From assembly GCA_900548355.1 (NCBI GenBank), contig URKR01000015.1, positions 1-50,446 on the forward strand: a stretch of 50,446 nt of DNA, read 5' to 3'. The notes below the pieces were generated by a model. It saw nothing but the letters and a program-made list of their open reading frames with translations. It ran no database searches and was not told the origin of the DNA. Each line of letters begins with the position of its first letter. Within the stretch, counting starts at the first letter, position 1. The stretch is from an uncultured Oscillospiraceae bacterium (lineage in GTDB: Bacteria > Bacillota > Clostridia > Oscillospirales > Ruminococcaceae). The position numbers and the translations under genes were made by a program. Below, one piece after another: positions 7,823 through 16,016 of this stretch.

Positions 7823-9322
7823 ATGGGCGATGAAGTATTGCTGCAAATGACAGACATTTCCAAATCCTTCCCCGGCGTCAAGGCGCTCGACCATGTTTCG
7901 CTGACCGTCCGCAAAGGAACCGTCCATGCCCTGATGGGGGAAAACGGCGCCGGCAAATCCACCTTGATGAAATGCCTGTTCGGCATCTATTCAAAGGATG
8001 AAGGCTCGATTCGCCTGGAGGGACGGGAGGTTAACTTCAAAAGCAGTAAGGAAGCGCTTGAAAATGGCGTCGCGATGGTGCACCAGGAGCTGAACCAGGC
8101 GCTCAAGCGCAGCGTTATGGACAACCTCTGGCTTGGCCGTTACCCGCTGATCGGCGGCGTTATGGTGGATGAGCGCAAGATGTACAAGGAAACGATGCGC
8201 ATCTTTGAAGAACTCGACGTCCACGTTGACCCGCACCGCATCATGAGCACGCTGCCGGTTTCCCAGCGCCAGATGGTCGAGATTGCCAAAGCGGTTTCCT
8301 ATAATTCCAAGGTCATCGTCTTTGACGAGCCGACCTCCTCGCTGACCGAGGAGGAGGTCGAGCACCTGTTCCGCATCATCAATATGCTGCGCGACCGCGG
8401 TGTCGGCATCATCTACATCAGCCACAAGATGGCAGAGATCCTGCGCATCAGCGACGATATCACCGTCATGCGCGACGGCACCTGGGTTGATACCCGCCCG
8501 GCCAAGGAACTCGATATGCCGACAATCATCAAGCTCATGGTCGGCCGTGAGCTTGGCAACCAGTTCCCGCCCAAGACAAACGAGCCCGGCGACGTCTACC
8601 TCGAAGTCGAGCATCTGACCGCACGCTATTCGCTGCTCAAGGATGTTTCGTTCAAGGCGCGCCGCGGTGAGATTCTTGGCCTGGCAGGCCTGGATGGTTC
8701 CGGCCGGACAGAAACCCTTGAAAATATCTTCGGCGTTGCAACAAGAAAAGACGGAACCATCAAGCTGGACGGCAAGGTTTGCCGCAACCGCAATTCTCGT
8801 GAAAGCATACGAAACGGTTTTGCTCTGCTGACGGAAGAGCGCCGCGCCACCGGCATTTTCGGCATCCTGAATATCCGGGAAAACACCGTCATCTCCAGCC
8901 TGCGCAAACACCTCAAAGGCGGCGTCATGCTCAGCAATCCGAGCATGAAGAAGGATACCCAGTGGTCGATCGAATCGATGCACATCAAAACACCCAGCCA
9001 GGAAACCAAGATCCGCAGCCTGTCCGGCGGCAACCAGCAGAAGGTTATTCTGGGCCGCTGGCTGCTGACCGAACCGGATGTCCTTTTGCTGGATGAACCC
9101 ACCCGTGGCATCGACGTCGGCGCCAAGTATGAGATCTACCAGCTCATCCTGGATCTGGCCAACCGCGGCAAAACCATCCTGATGGTTTCGTCCGAAATGC
9201 CGGAACTGCTCGGTGTGTGCGACCGTATTCTGGTTATGTCCGGCGGCCGCCTGGCCGGTGAGGTCGATGCGAAAAATACCACCCAGGAAGAGATTATGAC
9301 CCTTGCCGCCAAGTACGTCTAA
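7823..9322 (+). CDS. mglA: Galactose/methylgalactoside ABC transporter ATPase MglA (two ABC domains)
   Basis: 499 residues with two fused ATPase domains, the standard size for MglA/RbsA. The first domain has an intact Walker [10 protein letters not shown] (39-47), a non-canonical signature [10 protein letters not shown] and Walker [12 protein letters not shown]. The second has a degenerate Walker [10 protein letters not shown] but a canonical signature LSGGNQQKV and Walker [13 protein letters not shown]. This asymmetry is characteristic of the family. The start at 7823 follows GGAGGG. It powers sugar import through MglC, encoded 12 bases downstream. Confidence 0.95.
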   Translation: MGDEVLLQMTDISKSFPGVKALDHVSLTVRKGTVHALMGENGAGKSTLMKCLFGIYSKDEGSIRLEGREVNFKSSKEALENGVAMVHQELNQALKRSVMDNLWLGRYPLIGGVMVDERKMYKETMRIFEELDVHVDPHRIMSTLPVSQRQMVEIAKAVSYNSKVIVFDEPTSSLTEEEVEHLFRIINMLRDRGVGIIYISHKMAEILRISDDITVMRDGTWVDTRPAKELDMPTIIKLMVGRELGNQFPPKTNEPGDVYLEVEHLTARYSLLKDVSFKARRGEILGLAGLDGSGRTETLENIFGVATRKDGTIKLDGKVCRNRNSRESIRNGFALLTEERRATGIFGILNIRENTVISSLRKHLKGGVMLSNPSMKKDTQWSIESMHIKTPSQETKIRSLSGGNQQKVILGRWLLTEPDVLLLDEPTRGIDVGAKYEIYQLILDLANRGKTILMVSSEMPELLGVCDRILVMSGGRLAGEVDAKNTTQEEIMTLAAKYV

Positions 9323-9334
9323 GGAGGAATCACC

Positions 9335-10420
9335 ATGCAAGCAATTGCCAATATAAAACAGGGCTGGGCGGAATTCCAGGCGATGGATGCCCGGGACAAA
9401 CGCAGCAAAATCATTGATACTTTGCTCAACAATGCAATCTACATCCTGCTTGTCATCTTCGTTATCTTTACCGCAACCCGCAACGCGAACTTCCTCACGA
9501 TCAGCTCGCTGGTCAACATCATCAGCCTGGCGGCCTCCTCGCTGCCGATCGCGCTGGGCATTGGCGGCTGTATTGTCCTGACCGGTACCGACCTTTCGGC
9601 CGGGCGTGTCGTCGGTTTGACCGCCGCCATCTCGGCCGCAATGCTGCAGGCGTCTGATTGGGCCAACAAGATGTTTGACAACCTGCCTGAAATGCCGATC
9701 CCGGTCGTTATCCTGGCAGTCATCCTTGTCGGCGGCATCGTTGGTCTTGTCAACGGCTTCTTTGTCGCAAAATTCAGCCTGCATCCCTTCATCGTCACGC
9801 TGGCCACCCAGCTGATTGTCTACGGCGTGTTGCTTGAGTTCTACATGCTCAACGGCAACAACGGCCAGCCGCTTTCCGGCTTGAGCGATACCTACCGCAA
9901 CTTCATCACCGGTACCATGTTCAGCATTCCCACCGGCAACGGCCAGAGCGTTGCGGTGCCGTGGTATGTGCTCTATGCCGTGCTGCTCGTCATCATCATG
10001 TGGTTTGTCTGGAACAAGACAACCTTTGGCAAGAGCATGTTCGCCGTTGGTTCCAACCCCGAAGCCGCCAATGTCTCGGGCGTCAATGTCTTTATGACCA
10101 CCATGATGGTGCACACCCTTGCCGGATGCATGTACGGAATCGAAGGTTTCATCGAGTCCGCCCGTATCGCTTCGAACACCGCGAACACCGGCCTGAACTA
10201 TGAATCTGACGCCATCGCGGCCTGCGTCATCGGCGGCGTCTCCTTTGTTGGCGGCACCGGCAAAATCAGCGGCATTGTGCTCGGCGTCTTCCTGCTGCGC
10301 ATCATCTTTGTCGCGCTGAACATGCTGTCCATCAGCGGCAACACCCAGTACATCATCAAGGGCCTCATCATCCTGATCGCCTGCTCTATCGATATGCGCA
10401 AATACCTGGTCAAGAAATAA
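9335..10420 (+). CDS. mglC: Galactose/methylgalactoside ABC transporter permease MglC
   Basis: A 361-residue polytopic membrane protein of the BPD_transp_2 family with about eight to ten hydrophobic segments. Recognisable stretches are LPIALGIGGCIVLTGTDLS, where the family Gly/Thr-Asp-Leu motif is kept, NPEAANVSGVNV (the ATPase-contacting loop), and GGVSFVGGTGKISG near the C terminus. A ribosome site AAGGAGGAATCACC precedes the ATG. It forms the homodimeric channel of the MglBAC importer. The stop and the next start share one base (TAATG), coupling it to the InlB-repeat gene. Confidence 0.95.
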   Translation: MQAIANIKQGWAEFQAMDARDKRSKIIDTLLNNAIYILLVIFVIFTATRNANFLTISSLVNIISLAASSLPIALGIGGCIVLTGTDLSAGRVVGLTAAISAAMLQASDWANKMFDNLPEMPIPVVILAVILVGGIVGLVNGFFVAKFSLHPFIVTLATQLIVYGVLLEFYMLNGNNGQPLSGLSDTYRNFITGTMFSIPTGNGQSVAVPWYVLYAVLLVIIMWFVWNKTTFGKSMFAVGSNPEAANVSGVNVFMTTMMVHTLAGCMYGIEGFIESARIASNTANTGLNYESDAIAACVIGGVSFVGGTGKISGIVLGVFLLRIIFVALNMLSISGNTQYIIKGLIILIACSIDMRKYLVKK

Positions 10421-11040
10421 TGAGCAACGAAACGCAGAACACCCAGCCAAACCTTGAACCCGCAGCCCCGGCAGAAAACCCGATGGTTAAAAAGCGCTGG
10501 TTCGGGCGCGGCATCTACGGCAGCAAAGATGTGCCGATCCGCATCCTCGATGCCTGCATCGGCGCGATGATTATCGCCGCGCTTGCGCTGACCATTTGGG
10601 GCGCGCTGCACAACGGCTTCACGATCCGGTTTGATACCGGCATTGATGACCTCACAGTGGAACCCCAAAAGGTAAAGCACGGGCAAACCCTGACAGAACC
10701 GGCAGCCCCCCTCCGCCCCGGCTATATTCTGGAAGGCTGGAGCACGACACCGGAACCCGAAGTCCACCTCTGGAACTTTGAGTATGGCAAGGTGGAAGGG
10801 GAGTTCACCCTCTATGCGGTCTGGCAGCCGGCCTCCTTCACGGTCAAATTTGACCTGGCCGGCGGCACCGGGGACGATACCCCGATCACTGTCACCTACG
10901 GCGAACCCTACGGCGCGCTGCCCATCCCCACCAAGGAGGGCGCGACCTTCGCCGGCTGGGAATACAGCGGCCAGATCATCACCCCGGAAACCACCGTCAC
11001 AATGACCGGTGAGCACATCCTCACCGCCACCTGGCAGTAA
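10420..11040 (+). CDS. Membrane-anchored protein with two InlB/Flg_new-type B repeats
   Basis: 206 residues. A Pro/Asn/Gln-rich N terminus and a basic stretch (VKKRWFGRG) lead into one membrane helix at about 45-65. Two extracellular repeats of about 65 residues follow. Each runs from an F-x-V/I-x-F-D strand through a Gly-Trp (PGYILEGWS; FAGWEYSG) to a closing TLYAVW or ILTATW, the hallmark of Listeria-Bacteroides InlB B-repeats. These ubiquitin-like folds are usually found in surface proteins of Firmicutes. The gene overlaps mglC by one base and has no ribosome site of its own, so it depends on coupling. Its tie to sugar uptake is known only by position; a scaffold or carbohydrate-surface role is speculation. 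Confidence 0.8.
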   Translation: MSNETQNTQPNLEPAAPAENPMVKKRWFGRGIYGSKDVPIRILDACIGAMIIAALALTIWGALHNGFTIRFDTGIDDLTVEPQKVKHGQTLTEPAAPLRPGYILEGWSTTPEPEVHLWNFEYGKVEGEFTLYAVWQPASFTVKFDLAGGTGDDTPITVTYGEPYGALPIPTKEGATFAGWEYSGQIITPETTVTMTGEHILTATWQ

Positions 11041-11062
11041 GTTTCTGCCATCCCACAAACCA

Positions 11063-11104
11063 AAATCCCGCCCCTGCAATGCGCAGGCGGCGGGATTTGT
11101 TTTG
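11063..11104 (+). terminator. Terminator of the mgl operon
   Basis: AAATCCCG (11063-11070) pairs with CGGGATTT (11091-11098), with CTGC/GCAG pairing inside. TTGTTTT follows. Confidence 0.88.
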
Positions 11105-11252
11105 GCTTGTGTTGTTGCCCTGCCCAGTAGAAAGCCTGCGTTTCAAGCTATCCTTGGGCCGATGTGTTTGCCAATTCAGCTATTTTCAAAAGCAACAGGC
11201 TATTGCATAATAGAAAGCAGCGAGACACATATTTTGGGGCGAGGAAACCGAT

Positions 11253-11720
11253 ATGAATCTGATATACAAAAAGGCAACGATAGAGGATATCGATATATTA
11301 ACAAAAACAAGAGTGGAGGTGCTGCGTGCTGCCAATAAGCTTTCTGCTGATACCAATATGGAGGAAGTGCGGCGGCAGTCTTATGACTATTACAAAAATG
11401 CGCTTTGTAATGGGATGCACATTGCATATTTAGTATTGGCAGAAAACCAGATTGTCGGTACGGGTGGCGTCAGCTTTTTTCAGGTGATGCCAACTTATCA
11501 CAATCCAAGCGGAAAGAAAGCCTATATAATGAATATGTATACCAAACCTCTGTACAGGAGAAAGGGGATCGCCTATAAAACGCTGGATATGCTGGTGACA
11601 GAGGCGAAACGCAAAGGAATTACAGCCATTTCTTTAGAAGCGACTGATATGGGGCGTCCATTATATGAAAAGTATGGATTTACGAAAATGAAGGATGAAA
11701 TGGAACTTCCGAATGAATGA
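11253..11720 (+). CDS. GNAT-family N-acetyltransferase
   Basis: 155 residues of the Gcn5-related acetyltransferase fold, transferring an acetyl group from acetyl-CoA to an unknown amine. The CoA-binding segment is visible as MYTKPLYRRKGIAYKTLDMLV (the R-x-x-G-I/x-A type motif A at about residues 95-110), followed by ISLEATDMGRPLYEKYGF, the usual motif B ending. Base composition is clearly AT-richer than its neighbours and codons ending in A/T are frequent, which suggests recent acquisition. GAGGAAACCGAT precedes the ATG. It stands alone between the mgl terminator and the convergent flavodoxin gene. Substrate cannot be assigned. Confidence 0.9.
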   Translation: MNLIYKKATIEDIDILTKTRVEVLRAANKLSADTNMEEVRRQSYDYYKNALCNGMHIAYLVLAENQIVGTGGVSFFQVMPTYHNPSGKKAYIMNMYTKPLYRRKGIAYKTLDMLVTEAKRKGITAISLEATDMGRPLYEKYGFTKMKDEMELPNE

Positions 11721-11823
11721 TGGATCATGACAAAAAAGGATTGCCCCGCAGAGACCGTAGCGGCGCTTTGTGCGCCATAGCCGTTCAAGAGGGGAGAGGC
11801 GCAGGAAAAGCAGGCAAAGAGGT

Positions 11824-12363
11824 TTACGCTTCCTCCACCTGCCGAATCGCCGCAACCAACGGCTCCAAGCTGCCGAAATCGACAAAATCCACCTTGGAAT
11901 TGTAGGTCGCCACAATGGCGCGGTCCTCGGCGGATTGCTTCTCGGGCGGCAGGTTTTTGGCGTGGCGGTACAAAAGCGCCATCATCGCACGGTGGGGCAG
12001 GCTGAGTTTTTCGTAATCGATGCCGCCGCGCAGGTGAAAGACGGTCGTGCGGGCCAGCACCGCCGCGGGCAGCTGCGCCGCAAGCGCTTTCTGGATGTTC
12101 GCAATGTTTTCAGGGTCCTGCACATCGGCCAGGCCGACCGTCGCCAGCAGCAGCCGCGCATCGGCCGGCAGGGTTGGCAGCACGGTTTTCAGCCCCTTCA
12201 CCCCGCCGGCGTACAGCCCGCCCAGGTAGACGATGCAGCCGTACCCGGCCAGGTCGCCGGCTTCCCGGTAACCGGTCAGCGGCAGGCCGGTCAGCTCGGC
12301 CAGTTTGCGCGCATAGCGCGCAGCCGAGCCATATTGGCTGCCGTAGACAATCAGGCTTTTCAT
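11824..12363 (-). CDS. Flavodoxin-domain protein (HemG-like)
   Basis: A 179-residue protein with a flavodoxin fold. The FMN phosphate loop is SLIVYGSQYGSAARYARKLAE (Y-G-S-x-x-G-x-A-x-x-x-A) at the N terminus, and VYLGGLYAGGVKGLKTVL resembles the second flavin-contacting region of Flavodoxin_5 proteins. Relatives include menaquinone-dependent protoporphyrinogen oxidase HemG, but many clostridial members lack haem synthesis and are general flavodoxin-like redox proteins. It starts 27 bases after the cobalamin adenosyltransferase gene and likely shares its promoter. Reduced flavin proteins can supply the Co(I) state that the adenosyltransferase needs, so a functional pairing is plausible but inferred. 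Confidence 0.82.
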   Translation of the reverse strand: MKSLIVYGSQYGSAARYARKLAELTGLPLTGYREAGDLAGYGCIVYLGGLYAGGVKGLKTVLPTLPADARLLLATVGLADVQDPENIANIQKALAAQLPAAVLARTTVFHLRGGIDYEKLSLPHRAMMALLYRHAKNLPPEKQSAEDRAIVATYNSKVDFVDFGSLEPLVAAIRQVEEA

Positions 12364-12390
12364 CCCATGTCTCCCACTTTATTTTGTCTA

Positions 12391-12900
12391 TCAATACTCC
12401 ACCCCGGCCCGCGCCGGCGTGCCTTCGTCAAAGGGATGGCGGTGGCAGCGCATCTCGGTGCTGTAGTCTGCAGCTTCCTGCATCCAGGCGGCCGGGTCGC
12501 GCCCGGTCAGCACGACCTCGCGCCCGGCGGGCCGATCGAGCACGGCGCTTCGCAGCGCGTCGGGGTCAACCATGTTGAGCTCCCACGCCGCGCAGGCTTC
12601 GTCCAGAATCAGCAGATCGCAGGGGACGGCCAGCGCCCGGCGCAGGTGTTCGTCCATCGTGGCGCGGGCGGCCGCGCGCTCTTCCTCGTTCATCTGGAAC
12701 ACAAACGGCAGCCCGGCGGGCCCCGAAAAGACTTCGGCGCCCAACCGGCGCAGCCCATCCAGCTCACCGCTGGTTCCATCCTTCAAAAACTGCACAACCA
12801 CCACCCGCCGCCCGTGTCCAAGCGCCCGCAGCGCCAGGCCCATCGCGGCCGTGGTCTTACCCTTGCCGTCGCCCCAGTACAGGTGTACAAGCCCTGCCAT
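12391..12900 (-). CDS. cobO: Cob(I)alamin adenosyltransferase, BtuR/CobO type
   Basis: 169 residues with the P-loop WGDGKGKTTAAMG at about residues 9-20, VVQFLKDG and LLILDEACAAWE (Walker B-like). The C-terminal CHRHPFDEGTPARAGVEY is the family-typical end, in which the final Gly-(Val/Ile)-Glu-(Tyr/Phe/Trp) is conserved. The enzyme transfers adenosyl from ATP to cob(I)alamin (and corrinoid precursors), making adenosylcobalamin in the cytoplasm. No B12 riboswitch is visible upstream. A consensus promoter lies at 12951-12979. It is followed closely by the flavodoxin gene. It is probably used in salvage, since no other corrin genes are present here. Confidence 0.93.
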   Translation of the reverse strand: MAGLVHLYWGDGKGKTTAAMGLALRALGHGRRVVVVQFLKDGTSGELDGLRRLGAEVFSGPAGLPFVFQMNEEERAAARATMDEHLRRALAVPCDLLILDEACAAWELNMVDPDALRSAVLDRPAGREVVLTGRDPAAWMQEAADYSTEMRCHRHPFDEGTPARAGVEY

Positions 12901-12950
12901 CCTGGCCTCCCGTCCCGGCCGGTTACAGCGGCCGCATGATCTACCTGTTC

Positions 12951-12979
12951 AGTATACGATAGCTGCGGCTATATGGCAA
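12951..12979 (-). promoter_or_regulatory. Promoter for cobO and the flavodoxin gene
   Basis: On the minus strand TTGCCA (12979-12974), a 17-base spacer and TATACT (12956-12951), about 50 bases before the cobO start. Confidence 0.7.
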
Positions 12980-12987
12980 GGGTGGGG

Positions 12988-13164
12988 TTACCAGCTTTGA
13001 CGGCTGCCGGGCTCCGGCGCCAGCATGAACCAGCTGCCAAGGCCGGTCATAATACCCACCAGCGCGCAGACAAAGCCCTCCCACTGCAGGGCTGCCGGCA
13101 CCGCAAAGGCCAGCAGGCCTGCGGCGGCCGCGGCGATAATCCGCACTGTCTGTCTTGTATGCAT
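12988..13164 (-). CDS. Small two-helix membrane protein, function unknown
   Basis: 58 residues from the ATG at 13164, chosen because GAGGGGG lies 7-8 bases upstream; an in-frame start ten codons earlier lacks one. Two hydrophobic segments (about residues 8-25 and 30-48) are separated by QWEG, and the tail is short and polar. No family is recognised. It lies upstream of cobO on the same strand but before that gene's own promoter. Confidence 0.5.
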   Translation of the reverse strand: MHTRQTVRIIAAAAAGLLAFAVPAALQWEGFVCALVGIMTGLGSWFMLAPEPGSRQSW

Positions 13165-13401
13165 TTGTAAGCCCCCTCCCGCAGGCCGCGCCATGCGGCC
13201 TCTTTTACACTATACTATACCAGCCGCCCCGTTATGCTTCCACCACGCGCCTGCAAAATCCCGATAAAATTTGTGTAAAACCTGCCGGGCCAGGTAGGGC
13301 AGGCCCGGGGGTGCGCCGGCTTTGCCGCGCGGCCGGAACGGCCAGGGCGGCAGGGAAAGAAGCGGAAAGTTAGCCAAACAAAACTTTTTTCGCAAAATCT
13401 A

Positions 13402-13431
13402 TTGACAGCACCGGCAAACTGGCGGTAGTCT
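13402..13431 (+). promoter_or_regulatory. Possible promoter for feoAB
   Basis: A consensus TTGACA (13402-13407) with a weak TAGTCT 18 bases on. The gene-free interval 13165-13502 otherwise contains a GC hairpin near 13279-13310 (GCCGGGCC with GGCCCGG) and a TATAGTATAGT stretch on the minus strand that may serve the 58-residue gene. No clear iron operator is seen. Confidence 0.4.
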
Positions 13432-13502
13432 TGTAATGGGTTTCCCGGAACAAAATCTCCCTGTGGAAGGGAAGGGGAACGCCAGGAAGAGGGAAGAAAG
13501 TT

Positions 13503-15884
13503 ATGACATTGGCAGAACTCAACATCGGGCAGGACGCCGTGATCCAGACGGTCGGCGGCAGCGGCGCGCTGCGCCGCCATCTGCTGGATATGGGGCTGAC
13601 GCCCGGTACCGAGGTAACGCTGCGCAAAGTTGCCCCGATGGGAGACCCCATTGAACTGGAACTGCGCGGCTATGAACTGACCTTGCGGCTGGATGACGCC
13701 CGCCAGATTGAGATAGAAGGCGTTCACGAAACAGACCGCACCGCCCCGGTCGAGCACCGCCATACGGCCACGCCGCACCCCGGCCGCGGCGAACTGCACA
13801 ACGCGGCCAGCTATCATGACCATAAACAGGGGAACGCCATCCCCAAGGGCCAGCCATTGACCTTTGCGCTGGCCGGAAACCAGAACTGCGGCAAAACTAC
13901 CCTGTTCAACCAGCTCACCGGTTCCAACCAGCATGTCGGCAATTTCCCCGGCGTCACGGTTGACCGGAAGGACGGTGTGATCCGCGGCCATGCCGAGGCC
14001 ACCGTCACCGACCTGCCCGGCATCTACTCGCTCTCCCCCTATTCGGGCGAGGAGGTTGTCACACGCAATTTCCTTCTCAATGAAAAACCTGGCGGGATCA
14101 TTAACATTGTCGATGCCACCAACATTGAGCGGAACCTTTACCTGACCATGCAGCTCATGGAGCTCGGCATTCCGATGGTGCTTGCCCTCAACATGATGGA
14201 TGAGGTGCGCGCCAACGGCGGTACGATTCTGGTCAACCGGCTTGAAGCGTTGCTTGGCATTCCGGTGGTGCCGATCTCGGCCGCCAAAAACGAAGGCATT
14301 GATGAACTCATCGATCACGCTATCCATGTGGCGCGCTATCGCGAAACACCCGGCCGGGTTGATTTTTGTGAAGCCGGCGACCAGGACGACAGCCGTGCCG
14401 GAGCGGTCCACCGCTGCATCCACGCGGTTGTCCACCTGATTGAGGACCACGCCAGGCGTGCCGGTCTGCCGGTGCGCTTTGCCGCCACCAAACTGGTGGA
14501 AGGCGACCCTCTGATCCTTTCGGCGCTTGAACTGGATGAAAACGAACGGGATCTGCTTGGCCATGCGGTGGCCCAGCTTGAAAAAGAAAGCGGCCTTGAC
14601 CGGGAGGCTGCTCTTGCCGATATGCGGTTCGCCTTCATTGAAAAGCTCTGCGCGGAAACAGTTGTCCACCCGCACGAAAGCAGGGAACACAAGCGCAGCG
14701 TTGCGATCGACCGCATTCTGACGGGCAAATATACCGCGCTGCCTTGCTTTTTGGCGATCCTTGCGCTTGTCTTCTTTATGACCTTCGGCGCAATCGGCGC
14801 GTTTTTGTCCGATCTGCTGACGATCGGGATTGATGCGGTAACCGCGGCGGTGGATGGCGCCCTTGCGGCATACGGCATCAACCCGGTGGTTCACTCGCTT
14901 GTCATTGACGGTATCTTTGCTGGCGTGGGCAGCGTGCTCAGCTTTTTGCCCACGATTGTGACGCTGTTCTTTTTCCTCTCAATCTTGGAAGATACCGGAT
15001 ACATGGCCCGCGTCGCTTTCGTGATGGATAAGCTGCTGCGCCGTATCGGGCTTTCGGGCCGCAGCTTTGTGCCGATGCTGGTCGGGTTTGGATGTTCGGT
15101 GCCGGCCATTATGGCCACGCGCACCCTTTCCAGCGAACGTGACCGCCGGATGACCATCCTGCTCACCCCGTTTATGTCCTGCTCGGCCAAACTGCCAATT
15201 TACGCCTTGTTCACAGCGGCCTTTTTTCCGCGGGCTCTGCGTGCGCCGGTCATGGTGGGGCTTTACCTGTTCGGCATTTTGTGCGGCGTGCTGTATGCGC
15301 TGGTGCTCAAGCACACGGCCTTCAAAGGCGAACCGGTTCCTTTTGTCATGGAACTGCCCAACTACCGCCTGCCCAGCGCCCGCAATGTCGCCCAGCTGAT
15401 CTGGGAAAAAGCGCGGGATTTCATTCAGCGCGCATTCACGATTATCTTTGTCGCCACCGTCATCATCTGGTTCCTGCAAACCTTTGACGCACGCCTCAAC
15501 GTGGCGGCCACCGCCGATGCAAGCCTGCTGGCGATGATCGGCAGCCTGATCGCCCCGCTGTTTGCCCCGCTTGGCTTTGGCGATTGGCGCGTTTCCACCG
15601 CCCTGATCACCGGCTTTACCGCCAAGGAGAGCGTTGTCTCCACCCTGACGGTTCTGCTTGGCGGCAGCACAGCAGAGCTCAGCACCCTGTTCACCCCGGC
15701 TACAGCCATCGTCTTCCTTGTCTTCACGCTGCTCTACACCCCGTGCGTTGCCGCTATTGCAGCGGTTCGGCGTGAGCTTGGCAGCGCCAAGGCGGCCGCA
15801 GGCGTTGTTGTGCTGCAGTGTGCCATTGCCTGGGGTATGGCGTTTCTTGTGCATCTGCTCTGTGCGGCGGCAGGGCTGCTGTAA
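13503..15884 (+). CDS. feoB: Ferrous iron transporter: FeoA-FeoB fusion
   Basis: 793 residues. Residues 1-75 form a complete FeoA SH3-like domain (HLLDMGLTPGTEV, VAPMGDPIELELRGYELTLR). A His-rich linker (about 75-112, seven His) joins it to FeoB. The GTPase domain has G1 GNQNCGKT (125-132), G3 DLPG (170-173), G4 NMMD and G5 SAAKNEG. The membrane domain follows with the Gate motifs VGFGCSVPAIMATRT and FMSCSAKLPIYA, whose Cys residues are conserved. It imports Fe(II) across the inner membrane in anaerobes. FeoA and FeoB are usually separate genes; fusions are known in some Firmicutes. No FeoC follows. The ATG follows AGGGAAGAAAGTT. A terminator lies 52 bases downstream. Confidence 0.96.
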   Translation: MTLAELNIGQDAVIQTVGGSGALRRHLLDMGLTPGTEVTLRKVAPMGDPIELELRGYELTLRLDDARQIEIEGVHETDRTAPVEHRHTATPHPGRGELHNAASYHDHKQGNAIPKGQPLTFALAGNQNCGKTTLFNQLTGSNQHVGNFPGVTVDRKDGVIRGHAEATVTDLPGIYSLSPYSGEEVVTRNFLLNEKPGGIINIVDATNIERNLYLTMQLMELGIPMVLALNMMDEVRANGGTILVNRLEALLGIPVVPISAAKNEGIDELIDHAIHVARYRETPGRVDFCEAGDQDDSRAGAVHRCIHAVVHLIEDHARRAGLPVRFAATKLVEGDPLILSALELDENERDLLGHAVAQLEKESGLDREAALADMRFAFIEKLCAETVVHPHESREHKRSVAIDRILTGKYTALPCFLAILALVFFMTFGAIGAFLSDLLTIGIDAVTAAVDGALAAYGINPVVHSLVIDGIFAGVGSVLSFLPTIVTLFFFLSILEDTGYMARVAFVMDKLLRRIGLSGRSFVPMLVGFGCSVPAIMATRTLSSERDRRMTILLTPFMSCSAKLPIYALFTAAFFPRALRAPVMVGLYLFGILCGVLYALVLKHTAFKGEPVPFVMELPNYRLPSARNVAQLIWEKARDFIQRAFTIIFVATVIIWFLQTFDARLNVAATADASLLAMIGSLIAPLFAPLGFGDWRVSTALITGFTAKESVVSTLTVLLGGSTAELSTLFTPATAIVFLVFTLLYTPCVAAIAAVRRELGSAKAAAGVVVLQCAIAWGMAFLVHLLCAAAGLL

Positions 15885-15935
15885 CGCGCAGAGAATCCTG
15901 CGTGATGCCGAGCGCACCCCACAAACAGTTTTAGA

Positions 15936-15986
15936 AAAGCAAGCCTGCCGTGGCGCCGCAGTATGGGCGCCCGGCAGGCTTGCTTT
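15936..15986. terminator. Bidirectional terminator between feoAB and corA
   Basis: AAAGCAAGCCTGCCG (15936-15950) pairs perfectly with CGGCAGGCTTGCTTT (15972-15986), with GGCGCC/GGGCGCC pairing inside the loop. It serves the converging feoAB and corA transcripts. Confidence 0.85.
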
Positions 15987-16016
15987 GGCATCCAAGGAAA
16001 GCGGCGTGTACGCCGG

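Noticed and set aside
7991..10450. An 819-residue open frame on the minus strand across mglA and mglC
   Set aside because: It is antisense to two clear transporter genes. It is rich in Asp, His, Gln and Arg without domains, as expected when GC-rich codons are read backwards, and it has no ribosome site.
11721..11823. A terminator for the flavodoxin gene on the minus strand
   Set aside because: A short GGCGC/GCGCC stem is present, but the T run lies too far downstream to be convincing.
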